Source of the DNA: JANPCX01 sp966211815
Lineage (GTDB): Bacteria; Pseudomonadota; Gammaproteobacteria; Burkholderiales; Burkholderiaceae_C
Direction: 5' to 3'
Assembly (NCBI GenBank): GCA_966211815.1
Contig: CBIHOD010000002.1
Span: forward strand, 78,922 to 142,921
DNA length: 64,000 nt
The translations under genes were made by a program, and so were the position numbers. Below the pieces are notes generated by a model. The model was given only the letters and a program-made list of their open reading frames with translations, ran no database searches and was not told where the DNA came from. This document shows, piece after piece, positions 51,275 through 60,431 of this stretch; the stretch's first letter is position 1; every line of letters begins with the position of its first letter.

Positions 51275-52183
51275 TCAGGCCGTGTGCTCGCGGCCGTCGG
51301 CTTGATGTCTCGCCAGCAAAGCTTCGAGCACATCGATGCGATGCCGGTCGGGGGTGGTAATGGCATAGAAGCGCTCTTGCAGCGCGGTCGACTGACCGAC
51401 CACGACGAGCAGTCCGGCCCGCAGTTCGTCTTGCACCACCACCTCGGGCAGGACGGCGAGCCAGCCGCTGTCGCGGGCGATGAGGCGCAACATGGCCATG
51501 TCGTCAACCTCTGCCCGCAGTCTCGGGCTGACACCGGCCTCGCCGCACAGGGCGTCGAACTGGGCGCGCAGGGCATGGCGCTGGCCGGGCAGTGCGATGT
51601 CCAGGCCGTCCAGGTCTTCCGGGACGCGCAGACGCTTTGTCTTCCAACGGCTGGCGGGGCCGACCAGGGAAATCGACTGGCTTCCCAGAAACCGGCAATG
51701 AAGCGGGCGATCGGGGTTTGCCGGCACCGTTTCGTTGGCCAACACCACGTCCAATTGGTGCTGCGCCAACCTTGACAGGAGGCCTTCGAGCAAACCGGAT
51801 TCCAAGGTCAGCACCACGGACGGGTCCGTGAGCGCGGGTCGAATCCAGTTCTCCTGGTAATTGCGGGACATGGTGGCGACGCTGCCCACACGCAACCTCG
51901 TCACGCCGGCCGAACGGCCCTCGAGCCGGCCGAGCAACTCCTGGCCCAGGCCGAAGATGTTGTCGGCATAAGCCAGCACCAGCTGCCCCGTGTCCGTCAG
52001 GATCAATCGGCGCTTTTCCCGGGAGAACAGGTGGTCGCCCAGCCGTTCCTCCAATTGCCGAATCTGGGCGGAGACGGCCGACTGCGAGGTGTGCAATTCC
52101 TCGGCGGCGCGGGTCAGATGCCCGAGTTTCGCCACACGCCAGAAATAAAAGAGGTGGTGGAAGTTGAGCTGATGGAGTTGCAA
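51275..52183 (-). CDS. LysR-family regulator (NhaR-like), likely regulator of dabBA
   Basis: 302 aa. The N-terminus LNFHHLFYFWRVAKLGHLTR and helix-turn-helix RAAEELHTSQSAVSAQIRQL match the NhaR branch of LysR regulators. A substrate-binding-type effector domain follows. It is divergent from dabB with a 97-bp AT-rich spacer holding a TGTAA-T-TTACA palindrome, the normal LysR self-regulated layout. The effector could be a CO2/bicarbonate-related signal, but that is inference; LysR proteins also control other autotrophic carbon genes. Confidence 0.88.
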   Translation of the reverse strand: MQLHQLNFHHLFYFWRVAKLGHLTRAAEELHTSQSAVSAQIRQLEERLGDHLFSREKRRLILTDTGQLVLAYADNIFGLGQELLGRLEGRSAGVTRLRVGSVATMSRNYQENWIRPALTDPSVVLTLESGLLEGLLSRLAQHQLDVVLANETVPANPDRPLHCRFLGSQSISLVGPASRWKTKRLRVPEDLDGLDIALPGQRHALRAQFDALCGEAGVSPRLRAEVDDMAMLRLIARDSGWLAVLPEVVVQDELRAGLLVVVGQSTALQERFYAITTPDRHRIDVLEALLARHQADGREHTA

Positions 52184-52217
52184 CGTTCTTTTTTATAGAT
52201 TGATTTATTCGAGTTAA

Positions 52218-52228
52218 TGTAATTTACA
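52218..52228. promoter_or_regulatory. Probable LysR operator upstream of dabB
   Basis: TGTAATTTACA, a perfect 5+1+5 palindrome compatible with the LysR T-N11-A form, midway between the LysR gene and dabB in an unusually AT-rich stretch (52190-52260). Confidence 0.5.
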
Positions 52229-52280
52229 GAACGTAACGTGGCAAGCAACATCGCGCATCCTCATTTGCAAAGGTTGCTTG

Positions 52281-53858
52281 ATGGCTGTTCCTGAATCGCT
52301 TTATTTCGCCTGCGTGCTCGCTCCCGCGACATTGATGGCCACACTGGCCGGGGTCGTGCAACTGCGGGCGGTGTTGAGGTCCGGGACATGGCGCGTGTTC
52401 CAAGCGGTGTGCCTGGCGGCGCTGGCTTGGTCAGGCTTGTCCCTCGTGGCGGCCGTCGATCACGCCCCATGGCCCGGTGTCGTGACGGCCACTTCCCTGA
52501 GCCTCGTGCTCGCCGTTCTCGTCCAGTTGCTCGGCACGGTCATCGCGGCGTTCTCCGCCCGTTATTTGGAAGGGGAAGCGAACCAGCAGCGCTACGCCGT
52601 CGCGCTGGCCGCCGTGCTGGCCAGCGTGCATCTGCTGCTGCTGGCCGACCATTGGCTGCTGCTGATCGCGGCCTGGGCGGCTGTGGGCATGGCATTGCAG
52701 CGGCTGCTGTGTTTTTACGAGGACCGCCCGTTCGCGCTGCTGGCGGCGCACAAAAAGCGCATTGCCGACCGGCTCGCCGACGTGATGCTGCTGGGCGCGG
52801 CAGCGCTGGCGCGGGCCGAAGTCGGCAGCTGGTCACTGACAGCGCTGTGGGCGCGCATCGCCGAGCAGGGGCTGTCCCTGCCGTTGCAAGCCTGCGCCGT
52901 GTTGCTGGTGGTGGCGGTCACCCTCCGGACAGCCTTGCTGCCGGTTCACGGTTGGTTGATCCAGGTGATGGAAGCCCCGACACCGGTGTCCGCCCTGCTT
53001 CATGCCGGGGTTGTCAATCTGGGGGGATTCATGCTCATTCGCTTCGCCCCCATGCTCGAACAGGCGGGTGTCGCGCGCATCTTGCTGCTGGCGCTCGGCC
53101 TGGCGACGGCCGTGCTGGCCGGCATGATCATGCTGACCCGCATCAGCGTCAAAGTGCGGTTGGCCTGGTCGACCGTGGCGCAGATGGGGTTCATGCTGAC
53201 CGAGTGCGCGCTGGGGCTGTACAGCTTGGCCGCCTTGCATCTCATCGGTCATTCGCTCTACAAGGCGCACGCCTTCCTGTCGGCGTCCTCGGTCGTGCGG
53301 CACAGCCGGGTCCGAGCCTTGCACGGAGACGTCCCAGTCAGCCGCTCCAGCTTCCTGCTGGCCCCGGTGATCACGGTGTCGGCCGTGCTGCTGGTGCTGA
53401 AGCTGGTGGATGGACAGGCCTGGCCCTGGTGGTGGAGCGTGGTGCTCGGCTTGGCCTGGGCACCGCTGCTGTGGCTACCGGCCAGGCCTGCCGACGCCGC
53501 GGCGCGCGCGGCGCAAGTGGCGTTCGGGCTCACGGCCGTGCTGGGTTTGACGGCGGTCGCCATGGTCGCCCATCTGTTGCCGCTCGGCCTCCGGGACGCA
53601 CCGGCCCACAGCCTGGGCGTGGTCACGCTGGCGGCCATGGGCTTCCTGTATCTCTGCCAGGCATCGTTGCAGGGGCGGGCACCGCTGCTGTCCCGCTGGC
53701 GTCGCTGGAGCTACGCAGGCTTCTACCTGGACGAGTCTTACACGCGCCTGGCGCTGCTGCTGTGGCCTGCCGGCTGGGCACCCGCCGCGTCGCCCGATCT
53801 TGGCTCCGCGTTCGCCCGTCGACTGGACGCCGCGCGGCTGGGCAATGCATCACGCTGA
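52281..53858 (+). CDS. dabB: Inorganic carbon transporter membrane subunit DabB
   Basis: 525 aa from ATG 52281. NuoL/MrpA-like proton-conducting membrane protein with about 12-13 helices. The proton-antiporter core is clear: LLPVHGWLIQVMEAPTPVSA, LLHAGVVNLGGFMLIRFAPM, VKVRLAWSTVAQMGFMLTE and IGHSLYKAHAFL. A solitary NuoL-like gene beside a DUF2309 protein and absent from a nuo cluster is the DAB signature. DabB is thought to use the cation gradient to drive one-way CO2 hydration by DabA. dabA follows 21 bp later. Confidence 0.9.
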   Translation: MAVPESLYFACVLAPATLMATLAGVVQLRAVLRSGTWRVFQAVCLAALAWSGLSLVAAVDHAPWPGVVTATSLSLVLAVLVQLLGTVIAAFSARYLEGEANQQRYAVALAAVLASVHLLLLADHWLLLIAAWAAVGMALQRLLCFYEDRPFALLAAHKKRIADRLADVMLLGAAALARAEVGSWSLTALWARIAEQGLSLPLQACAVLLVVAVTLRTALLPVHGWLIQVMEAPTPVSALLHAGVVNLGGFMLIRFAPMLEQAGVARILLLALGLATAVLAGMIMLTRISVKVRLAWSTVAQMGFMLTECALGLYSLAALHLIGHSLYKAHAFLSASSVVRHSRVRALHGDVPVSRSSFLLAPVITVSAVLLVLKLVDGQAWPWWWSVVLGLAWAPLLWLPARPADAAARAAQVAFGLTAVLGLTAVAMVAHLLPLGLRDAPAHSLGVVTLAAMGFLYLCQASLQGRAPLLSRWRRWSYAGFYLDESYTRLALLLWPAGWAPAASPDLGSAFARRLDAARLGNASR

Positions 53859-53879
53859 ATCGACAACCCTGGGAACTTC

Positions 53880-56420
53880 ATGATGGAAACTTTGATTGAG
53901 GCTCCATGCGCGGCGGCCTCGGCGGCCGGTGAACCGAACGCAAGGCATGCCGCCATCGAACGCGCCTGCGATCAAGCCTGCCAGGCCATCGCGCCCGTTT
54001 GGCCGTTGGACCGCGCCATCGCCGTCAATCCGCATTGGCGCCGTGTCGGCATGCCGGTGCGCCGGGTGGCCGCCCGCATGGCCGTGCTCGGCGGGATCCA
54101 GGTCTTCCCGCCGCGCGGGGGGCAACGGCGGGCCTGGCAGGACAGGCGCATCACCGTCGCGGATCTCGCCGCCGCGCTGCGGCAGCTGCCGGCGGCACAG
54201 GCCGCGGCCCTCAGCCCCGAGCGATGCGTGGATGCACTGCAGGCGGGCTCTGCGCAGACGCAGTTGCCGCTGCTCATCGACGTGCTGGACAACGACCCCG
54301 AACGCCATGCCAGGCTGTCCTGGCGGCAGGCCATCACCCATCAGGTCAGCCAAACCTGCGCTGCGTTCTTCGACCAGCGGCAGGCGAGCTGGCAGCCCGA
54401 GCGCGAGCAAGGCCTGTACGCCTTCTGGCGGGACACCCTTCGGCACGACCACGGCATCGGCCTGCTGATGGGACTGCCCGACATCGGCCGTGCCATCGAC
54501 TCCCTGCCCGCCAGCTCGCGGGACGCCGAACGCTGGGTCATCGAGCGCCTGGGGCTGCCGGCGGAGGTGTGGGCGGACTATCTCGAATCGGTACTGCTGA
54601 CAGTCAACGGTTGGGCGTCCTGGTGCGCCTACCTGGGATGGCAGGCTGGCCTGGCGGGCCGCCGGGACTCCCACTTGCGCGAATTGTTGGCGATTCGCCT
54701 GGCTTGGGGCGCGCTGCTCCTGGAATGCAAGGACGACGCCGCGGCGCGGCGCGCCTTCGCCTTGCTCCAGCAGGCCTGGGGCGAGGCCCGCGCCGTGCTT
54801 CAGGCGACCGAGGATGCGCTGCTGATCGACGAGGTTTGGCAGCTGGCGCTGGAGATCGGCTACCAGCGCGAGCTGGCATGCCGACTGGCGTCGGCAAGCG
54901 CTCATCACGCGGCAATGGCGGAGGTCGAGGTCCAGGCGGCGTTCTGCATCGATGTGCGCAGCGAACCTTTGCGCCGCGCCCTGGAGGCGGTGTGTCCGGG
55001 CATGCAGACGCTGGGTTTCGCGGGATTCTTCGGCTTGCCGCTGGCCTACACGCCGTTGGCCACGGAAGCTCGCCGTCCCCAGTTGCCCGGGCTGCTCGCG
55101 CCCACCATGGAGGCGGGCGACCGGATCGTGAGCGCGGATCCCGCGCGGCGCGGGGGCGACGCGGCGCTGCAGGCCACCGCCAGCCGCTCGCGCCATGTGC
55201 GATCGGCGATCGCGGGCCAGTGGGAGGCCGCAAGCCGCTGGCCCGGCTCGGCCTTCTCCTTCGTGGAAGCGGCGGGATGGGGCTATCTCGGCAAGCTCGG
55301 AGCCTGGCTGCTGCCGCGCACGCGAGCGCGAGCCAACGACGACCTCAGCGCCCTGCCGCCGCGGTACCGCCCGATCTGCCGCCCCCAGCTGTTCGGGTTG
55401 GACCCGCAGGCCAAGGTCGCGCTGGCGGCGCGTGTGCTGCGCGCGATGGGCTTGGCGCAAGGGCTTGCGCCGCTGGTGCTGCTCGTCGGACACGGCAGCC
55501 AGTCCGCCAACAATGCCCATGCGGCGGCCTTGGATTGCGGCGCTTGCTGCGGCCAAACCGGCGAAGTCAATGCGCGCAGCCTGGCGCAGCTGCTCAACGA
55601 TCCAGAAGTTCGCCAGGGGCTTCGGGACGGGGGAGTGGCCATTCCCGACACCACGGTGTTCGTGCCCGCGCTGCACAACACCACAACCGACGAGATCGAG
55701 GGCTTCGACCTCGACCTGGTGCCGCATGCGGCTCGGGAGCGCTGGGAACGCTTGCGGCCCGTGTTCTTGCAGGCCGGCGACCAGGTGCGCCGCGAACGCG
55801 CCCCTGGCCTTGGCCTGGACCCCCGCGCGCCGCGCGAGGAACTGCTGGGACGGTTGCGCCGCCGCGCGAACGACGGTGCGCAAACGCGGCCCGAATGGGG
55901 GCTGGCGGGCAACGCCGCCTTCCTGATAGCGCCCCGCCACCGCAGCCGTGGCGCAATGCTCGGTGGGCGCTGCTTCCTGCACGAATACGACGCCAGCCAG
56001 GATGCGGACGGCAGCTTGCTTGAGCTGCTGATGACCGCGCCGATGCTGGTCACGCATTGGATCAACTGGCAGTACCACGCGTCCACTTGCGATCCCCAGC
56101 GCCTGGGCAGCGGCAACAAGCTCTTGCACAACGTGGTCGGAGGCGCACTCGGCGTCTTCGAGGGCAATGGCGGCGATCTGCGCATCGGCTTGTCCAAGCA
56201 GTCCCTCCACGATGGACAGCGGTGGGTGCACGAGCCCTTGCGGTTGACCGTGGTCATCGACGCGTCGCAAGCTTCGATCGATTCGGTGATCGACAAGCAC
56301 ACCGTGGTCCGGCAGCTTCTGGACAACGGCTGGCTCCATCTCTGGCGCTTCGACGAGACGGGCCTGCAACGCCGTGCGAGCACGGGCTGGTCCCCACTTC
56401 TTCTGGAAGCTGCGCGGTAG
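53880..56420 (+). CDS. dabA: Inorganic carbon transporter subunit DabA (DUF2309)
   Basis: 846 aa. DabA is a cytoplasmic-side, beta-carbonic-anhydrase-like zinc protein that with DabB accumulates bicarbonate in a protonmotive-force-dependent way. Zinc-site residues can be placed: Cys356 and Asp358 in AAFCIDVRSEPLRRAL, His538 in LVGHGSQSANN and Cys553 in LDCGACCGQTGEVNA. The spacing (2 and 15) equals that of Cys351/Asp353 and His524/Cys539 in the Halothiobacillus protein. N-terminal PLDRAIAVNPHW and C-terminal VTHWINWQYHASTCDP, LGSGNKLLHNVVGG are also typical. No RubisCO or carboxysome genes lie nearby. Confidence 0.95.
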   Translation: MMETLIEAPCAAASAAGEPNARHAAIERACDQACQAIAPVWPLDRAIAVNPHWRRVGMPVRRVAARMAVLGGIQVFPPRGGQRRAWQDRRITVADLAAALRQLPAAQAAALSPERCVDALQAGSAQTQLPLLIDVLDNDPERHARLSWRQAITHQVSQTCAAFFDQRQASWQPEREQGLYAFWRDTLRHDHGIGLLMGLPDIGRAIDSLPASSRDAERWVIERLGLPAEVWADYLESVLLTVNGWASWCAYLGWQAGLAGRRDSHLRELLAIRLAWGALLLECKDDAAARRAFALLQQAWGEARAVLQATEDALLIDEVWQLALEIGYQRELACRLASASAHHAAMAEVEVQAAFCIDVRSEPLRRALEAVCPGMQTLGFAGFFGLPLAYTPLATEARRPQLPGLLAPTMEAGDRIVSADPARRGGDAALQATASRSRHVRSAIAGQWEAASRWPGSAFSFVEAAGWGYLGKLGAWLLPRTRARANDDLSALPPRYRPICRPQLFGLDPQAKVALAARVLRAMGLAQGLAPLVLLVGHGSQSANNAHAAALDCGACCGQTGEVNARSLAQLLNDPEVRQGLRDGGVAIPDTTVFVPALHNTTTDEIEGFDLDLVPHAARERWERLRPVFLQAGDQVRRERAPGLGLDPRAPREELLGRLRRRANDGAQTRPEWGLAGNAAFLIAPRHRSRGAMLGGRCFLHEYDASQDADGSLLELLMTAPMLVTHWINWQYHASTCDPQRLGSGNKLLHNVVGGALGVFEGNGGDLRIGLSKQSLHDGQRWVHEPLRLTVVIDASQASIDSVIDKHTVVRQLLDNGWLHLWRFDETGLQRRASTGWSPLLLEAAR

Positions 56421-56558
56421 TGCCGACGTCGCGGCCATGGATCGACCGTTTTGACCGGCGCGGCCGGGCGTCTTGGCCGAGTGAAGGACCGCTCGATCCA
56501 GGTCCTGTGTCGACGCTGACGCAAGCCCACGCGGCGCTCCGAAAGCGCGCCATCGAGG

Positions 56559-56578
56559 CGCCCGAACGGATTCGGGCG
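56559..56578. terminator. Hairpin between converging dabA and kynA
   Basis: CGCCCGAA-CGGA-TTCGGGCG, a perfect 8-bp stem in the 190-bp convergent gap. No T tract follows in either direction, so termination is possible but not certain. Confidence 0.5.
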
Positions 56579-56610
56579 TCGCCAAGTCTGCTGCGGGGCG
56601 CGGGACCGGG

Positions 56611-57504
56611 TCAAAGCGCCGTGCGCAGGCTCCAGATCTCCGGGAACAGGACCACGTCCAGCATCTTGCGCAGGTAGCCCACGCCGCTGGTGCCGCCGGT
56701 GCCGCGCTTGAAGCCGATGACGCGCTCCACCGTGGTCACGTGCCGGAAGCGCCACAGGCGGAAAGCGTCCTCCAGGTCGGTGAGTTCCTCGCCCAGCTGG
56801 TAGAGGCCCCAGTGGGCCTGGGGGGCGCGGTAGACCTGCAGCCAGGCCTGCTCCACCTCCGCGCTGGCGGCGTAGGGCTGGGTCCAGTCGCGGTCGAGGT
56901 GGCCGGCGGGCACCTGGATGCCTTGGCGCGCCAGCAACCGCAGCGACTCGTCGTAGAGCGACGGCGAGCGGAACGCGCGCTCGACCTCGGCCAACCGCGC
57001 CGCATGGTGGGCGTGGGGCTTGAGCATCGCGGCGTTCTTGTTGCCCAGCACGAATTCGATGCAGCGGTACTGCGCGCTCTGGAAGCCGCTGCTGTTGCTC
57101 AGGTAGGGCCGCAGCGCGGAGTATTCCGGCGGCGTCATCGTGGCCAGCACGTCCCAGGCGTGAACCAGCTGCTCCATCACCTTGCTGACGCGCGCGAGCA
57201 TCTTGAACGCCAGCGGCAGCTCGTCGCGCCTGAGCGCCTCGACGGCGGCGTTCAGCTCGTGCAGCATCAGCTTCATCCAAAGCTCGCTCGTCTGGTGCTG
57301 CACGATGAAGAGCATCTCGTTGTGCTCGGGCGAGAGCGGGCGCTGCGCGCCGAGCAGCTGGTCGAGCTGAAGGTAGTCGCCGTAGCTCATGTCGCGGCTG
57401 AAGTCGAGCTGGGCGCCTTCCTCGCGCACCACGCGCTCGGTGTGGCCCATGGGGCAGCCGCCTTGCGCGGGGCCGCCGGCCTGGTCTTGGGGCTGGTGGG
57501 TCAT
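56611..57504 (-). CDS. kynA: Tryptophan 2,3-dioxygenase
   Basis: Haem enzyme opening tryptophan to N-formylkynurenine. 297 aa from ATG 57504, overlapping the kynU stop (ATGA); an upstream in-frame start would lie inside kynU. Signatures: MSYGDYLQLDQLLGAQRPLS, EMLFIVQHQTSELWMKLMLH, LSNSSGFQSAQYRCIEFVLG and LWRFRHVTTVERVIGFKRGT with GGTSGVGYLRKML. Last gene of kynB-kynU-kynA, which turns tryptophan into anthranilate. Confidence 0.96.
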   Translation of the reverse strand: MTHQPQDQAGGPAQGGCPMGHTERVVREEGAQLDFSRDMSYGDYLQLDQLLGAQRPLSPEHNEMLFIVQHQTSELWMKLMLHELNAAVEALRRDELPLAFKMLARVSKVMEQLVHAWDVLATMTPPEYSALRPYLSNSSGFQSAQYRCIEFVLGNKNAAMLKPHAHHAARLAEVERAFRSPSLYDESLRLLARQGIQVPAGHLDRDWTQPYAASAEVEQAWLQVYRAPQAHWGLYQLGEELTDLEDAFRLWRFRHVTTVERVIGFKRGTGGTSGVGYLRKMLDVVLFPEIWSLRTAL

Positions 57505-58757
57505 CAGGTCACCGTGCTGCGTTGGTTGAAACGGGGCTCGCGCCATTCACCGCGGGCCAGCACCTCGGCGAGGTGCTCCACCGCGTCCCAGGCGTCGACG
57601 AAACGGGTGTAGAGCGGCGTGAAGCCGAAGCGCAGCACGTCGGGCGCGCGGAAGTCGCCGATGACGCCGCGGGCGATCAGCGCCTGCACCATCGCGTAAG
57701 CGCCCTCGGGGTGCGACAGGCACACCTGGCTGCCGCGCAACGCGTCTTCGGCGGGCGACACCTCGGCCAGGCCGGAGCCGGCGCAGCGCTCGCGCACCCT
57801 GGACGAGAACAGCGCCGACAGCCTCAGCGACTTGGCGCGCAGCGCCGCCAGGCCGCCCAGCGGCTCGGCCGCCAGCAGGGTGTCGACGCCGCATTCCAGC
57901 GCCGCCATCGACAGCACCGGCGGTGTGCCGCACTGGTAGCGGGCGATGCCGGGGGCCGGCCGGTAGCCGGGCGTGAATTCGAACGGCGCGGCGTGGCCGA
58001 GCCAGCCCGACAGCGGCTGCCAGAAGCGCTCGGCGTGGCGCGGGTGGGCCCAGACGAAGGCCGGGGCGCCGGGGCCGCCGTTGAGGTACTTGTAGCCGCA
58101 GCCCACGGCGAAGTCGGCGTCGCCGCCTTTGAGGTCGACCGGCAGCGCGCCGGCGCTGTGGGCCAGGTCCCACACCGTCAACGCGCCGGCTTCGTGCGCG
58201 GCGCGGGTGAGCGCGGCCATGTCGTGCAGCCGGCCGGTGCGGTAGTTCACCTGGGTGAGCATCAGCACCGCCAGGTCGCCGTCCAACAGCGCGGGGATCT
58301 CGTCGGCCTCCGCCAGCTTCAGCACCATGCCGTGGTCTCGGGCCAGGCTTTCGGCGATGTACAGGTCGGTCGGGAAATTGCTGCGCTCGGAGAGGATGAC
58401 CCGCCGTCCCGGCGAGTCTTGCGCGGCGACGCGCAGCGCGCTGCTGAGCACCTTGAACAGGTTGACCGAAGTGGAGTCGGCCACGACGAGTTCGCCCGGG
58501 CCCGCGCCCACCAGCCGGGCGATCTTGTCGCCGAGCCGGCCGGGCAGGTCGATCCAACCCGCGGTGTTCCAGCTCTTGATCAGGTCGCGGCCCCATTCCC
58601 GCCGCGCCACTTGTTCGAGCCGCGCAGGGGTCGCCCTGGGCAGCGCGCCCAGGGAGTTGCCGTCCAGGTAGACCACGCCTTCCGGCAGGTCGAACTGCTC
58701 CCGCAGCGGGGCCAGCGGGTCTTCGGCGTCCAGGCGCAGGGCGTCTTCACGGTTCAT
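57504..58757 (-). CDS. kynU: Kynureninase
   Basis: PLP enzyme splitting kynurenine into anthranilate and alanine. 417 aa. Visible: VVYLDGNSLGALPRATPARL near the start, WDLAHSAGALPVDL, and the PLP-Lys region VGCGYKYLNGGPGAPAFVW. Substrate residues lie in WLGHAAPFEFTPGYRPAPGI. It follows kynB by 16 bp and is coupled to kynA. Confidence 0.95.
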   Translation of the reverse strand: MNREDALRLDAEDPLAPLREQFDLPEGVVYLDGNSLGALPRATPARLEQVARREWGRDLIKSWNTAGWIDLPGRLGDKIARLVGAGPGELVVADSTSVNLFKVLSSALRVAAQDSPGRRVILSERSNFPTDLYIAESLARDHGMVLKLAEADEIPALLDGDLAVLMLTQVNYRTGRLHDMAALTRAAHEAGALTVWDLAHSAGALPVDLKGGDADFAVGCGYKYLNGGPGAPAFVWAHPRHAERFWQPLSGWLGHAAPFEFTPGYRPAPGIARYQCGTPPVLSMAALECGVDTLLAAEPLGGLAALRAKSLRLSALFSSRVRERCAGSGLAEVSPAEDALRGSQVCLSHPEGAYAMVQALIARGVIGDFRAPDVLRFGFTPLYTRFVDAWDAVEHLAEVLARGEWREPRFNQRSTVT

Positions 58758-58773
58758 TGGTCTGTCCTCCCGG

Positions 58774-59409
58774 TCAAATCAGTTCGCGCAGCACGGCGCG
58801 CACCGGCGAGGCGTCGGCCTGGGCCAGCTTCAGCGGCAGCGCGATCAACTCGTAGTCGCCTTCGGCCACGTCGTCGAGCACCAGGTTCTCCAGCACGCGC
58901 AGGCCGTGGCGGCGCAGCTGCTGGTGGCTCGGCAGGGTCTTGCTGTCGGCCGGGTCGACCGACTGGCTGTCGATGCCGACCAGGCGCACGCCCAGGCCGG
59001 CGAGCATCTCCACCGTCTCTTCGGCGAAGGCGGAGAAGTCCGCGGACCACCGCGTGGGCGCCGCCACGCAAGTGCGCACCAGCACGCGCGGGGGCAACCC
59101 GCCGTCCTGCAAGGCGTGCCGCAAGTGTCCCGGCCGGACCAGCGGCCCGCAGCCGATCGCGTGCACCACGCGGCAGGGGCCGAGGAAGGCGTCCAGGTCC
59201 ATCGCCCCCGCGCTCGCCGCGCCGTCTTCGTAGTGCAGCGGCGCGTCGGCGTGGGCGCCCAGGTGGGGCGACAGGGTGATGGCGCTCACGTTCACCGGGC
59301 AGCCCGGCCCGATGCGCGCGACCCAGGTCTGCGAATAAGCGGTGTCGCCCGGGAACGGGGGCGTGTCGGGCGTGATCGGCGGTGAGATGTCCCAGAGTCT
59401 TTTCTGCAT
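58774..59409 (-). CDS. kynB: Kynurenine formamidase
   Basis: Metal-dependent hydrolase converting N-formylkynurenine to kynurenine plus formate. 211 aa from ATG 59409 (MQKRLWDISPPITPDTPPFP). The metal motif is HLGAHADAPLHY (H-x3-H-x-D), and GIDSQSVDPADS and HQQLRRHGLRVLENL are the family's conserved later stretches. First gene of the kynBUA operon; two palindromes lie in its upstream region. Confidence 0.95.
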   Translation of the reverse strand: MQKRLWDISPPITPDTPPFPGDTAYSQTWVARIGPGCPVNVSAITLSPHLGAHADAPLHYEDGAASAGAMDLDAFLGPCRVVHAIGCGPLVRPGHLRHALQDGGLPPRVLVRTCVAAPTRWSADFSAFAEETVEMLAGLGVRLVGIDSQSVDPADSKTLPSHQQLRRHGLRVLENLVLDDVAEGDYELIALPLKLAQADASPVRAVLRELI

Positions 59410-59764
59410 GGCGGCCTCGCGAGGAGCCGAGAAGTTAGCACCGGGTTTTTGGTCGTGGTGTCGGTTTTTCCAAACAGCCCGCGAGAAAATTCGCGTTCGC
59501 CCGCGTCCGGCCCACACCCGCACCGCGAACCGTGAGCTTGGCTCATGCGCCGCATGAAAAGCAGTCGATGGACGCGGGACTTTCCTTCGCGTTAAGGTGC
59601 GGGCCCTGCGGGTCGACGCTGGCCCGCCCCCCGCAACCGGTGCGATTCGCCCAGCGCCGACGATCCCCGCGAACCCGCCTCGACGCCCACCATGAAACCT
59701 GATTCCTTCCAGCCGCCCTCCGCCACGGCCCGCGCTTGCGCGTGCCCCGTCCCAGGGGCGCGCC
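59410..59764. promoter_or_regulatory. Divergent region before kynBUA and the HAD gene, with palindromes
   Basis: 355 bp with no gene. TGAGC-TTG-GCTCA (59533-59545) and TCATGCG-C-CGCATGA (59543-59557) are adjoining perfect inverted repeats that share three bases, suggesting a regulator site. They sit about 125-150 bp upstream of kynB. The regulator is unknown; no KynR gene is in the window. Confidence 0.45.
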
Positions 59765-60394
59765 ATGGCTAACGTCGTGTTCGACTTCGGCGGCGTCGTC
59801 TTCCGCTGGCAGCCCGCCGTGCTGATGCGCGAGGCGCTGCCCCACCTGCTCGAGGGCGCGCCCGACGACGCCGCGCTCGGCCTGGCCGGGCAGGTCTTCC
59901 AATCGTTCTCGCAGGACGCGGACTGGGCGCAGTTCGACCTCGGCGGCATCGAGCCGGGCCCGCTGGCCGAACGGATCGCCCGGCGCACCGGCCTGCAGCG
60001 GCAGGACGTGGCCCGCGTGATCGACGCGATACCGGCCCACCTCTCGCCCGTCCCCGGCACGGTGGCGCTGATGGACAGCCTGCGCGGCCAGGGCCACCGC
60101 CTGTTCTACCTGTCCAACATGCCGGAGCCCTATGCGCTGCGGCTGGAGCGCCACCCCTTCTTCGAATGGTTCGACGACGGGCTGTTCTCCTGCCGCGTGA
60201 AGCTGATCAAGCCCCAGGCCGACATCTTCCGAGAGGCCGAGCGCCGCTTCGGCGTCGCGCCCGAGGACACGGTCTTCATCGACGACGTGGCGCACAACAT
60301 CGAAGCCGCGCGCGCCCATGGCTGGGGCGGCGTGCGGTTTCAGGACCCCGAGCAATGCGCGGTCGACCTGGCGCATTGGCTATCGGCGCGTTGA
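59765..60394 (+). CDS. HAD-family hydrolase (YihX-like)
   Basis: 209 aa. Motif I is VVFDFGGVVF, with Gly in place of the second Asp, as in YihX-like HADs. Motif II Ser is in FYLSNMPEPYALRL, motif III Lys is in VKLIKPQADIF, and motif IV is in DTVFIDDVAHNIEAARAHGW. YihX-like enzymes dephosphorylate small sugar phosphates. It is transcribed away from kynB and converges on a LysR gene. Confidence 0.88.
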   Translation: MANVVFDFGGVVFRWQPAVLMREALPHLLEGAPDDAALGLAGQVFQSFSQDADWAQFDLGGIEPGPLAERIARRTGLQRQDVARVIDAIPAHLSPVPGTVALMDSLRGQGHRLFYLSNMPEPYALRLERHPFFEWFDDGLFSCRVKLIKPQADIFREAERRFGVAPEDTVFIDDVAHNIEAARAHGWGGVRFQDPEQCAVDLAHWLSAR

Positions 60395-60431
60395 CCCCGG
60401 CGCGCTGAGCCGCCCGGAAGAACCTGTCGCC

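Noticed and set aside
52281..53858. Respiratory complex I subunit NuoL or Mrp antiporter
   Set aside because: No other nuo or mrp gene is near and the next gene is a clear DabA.
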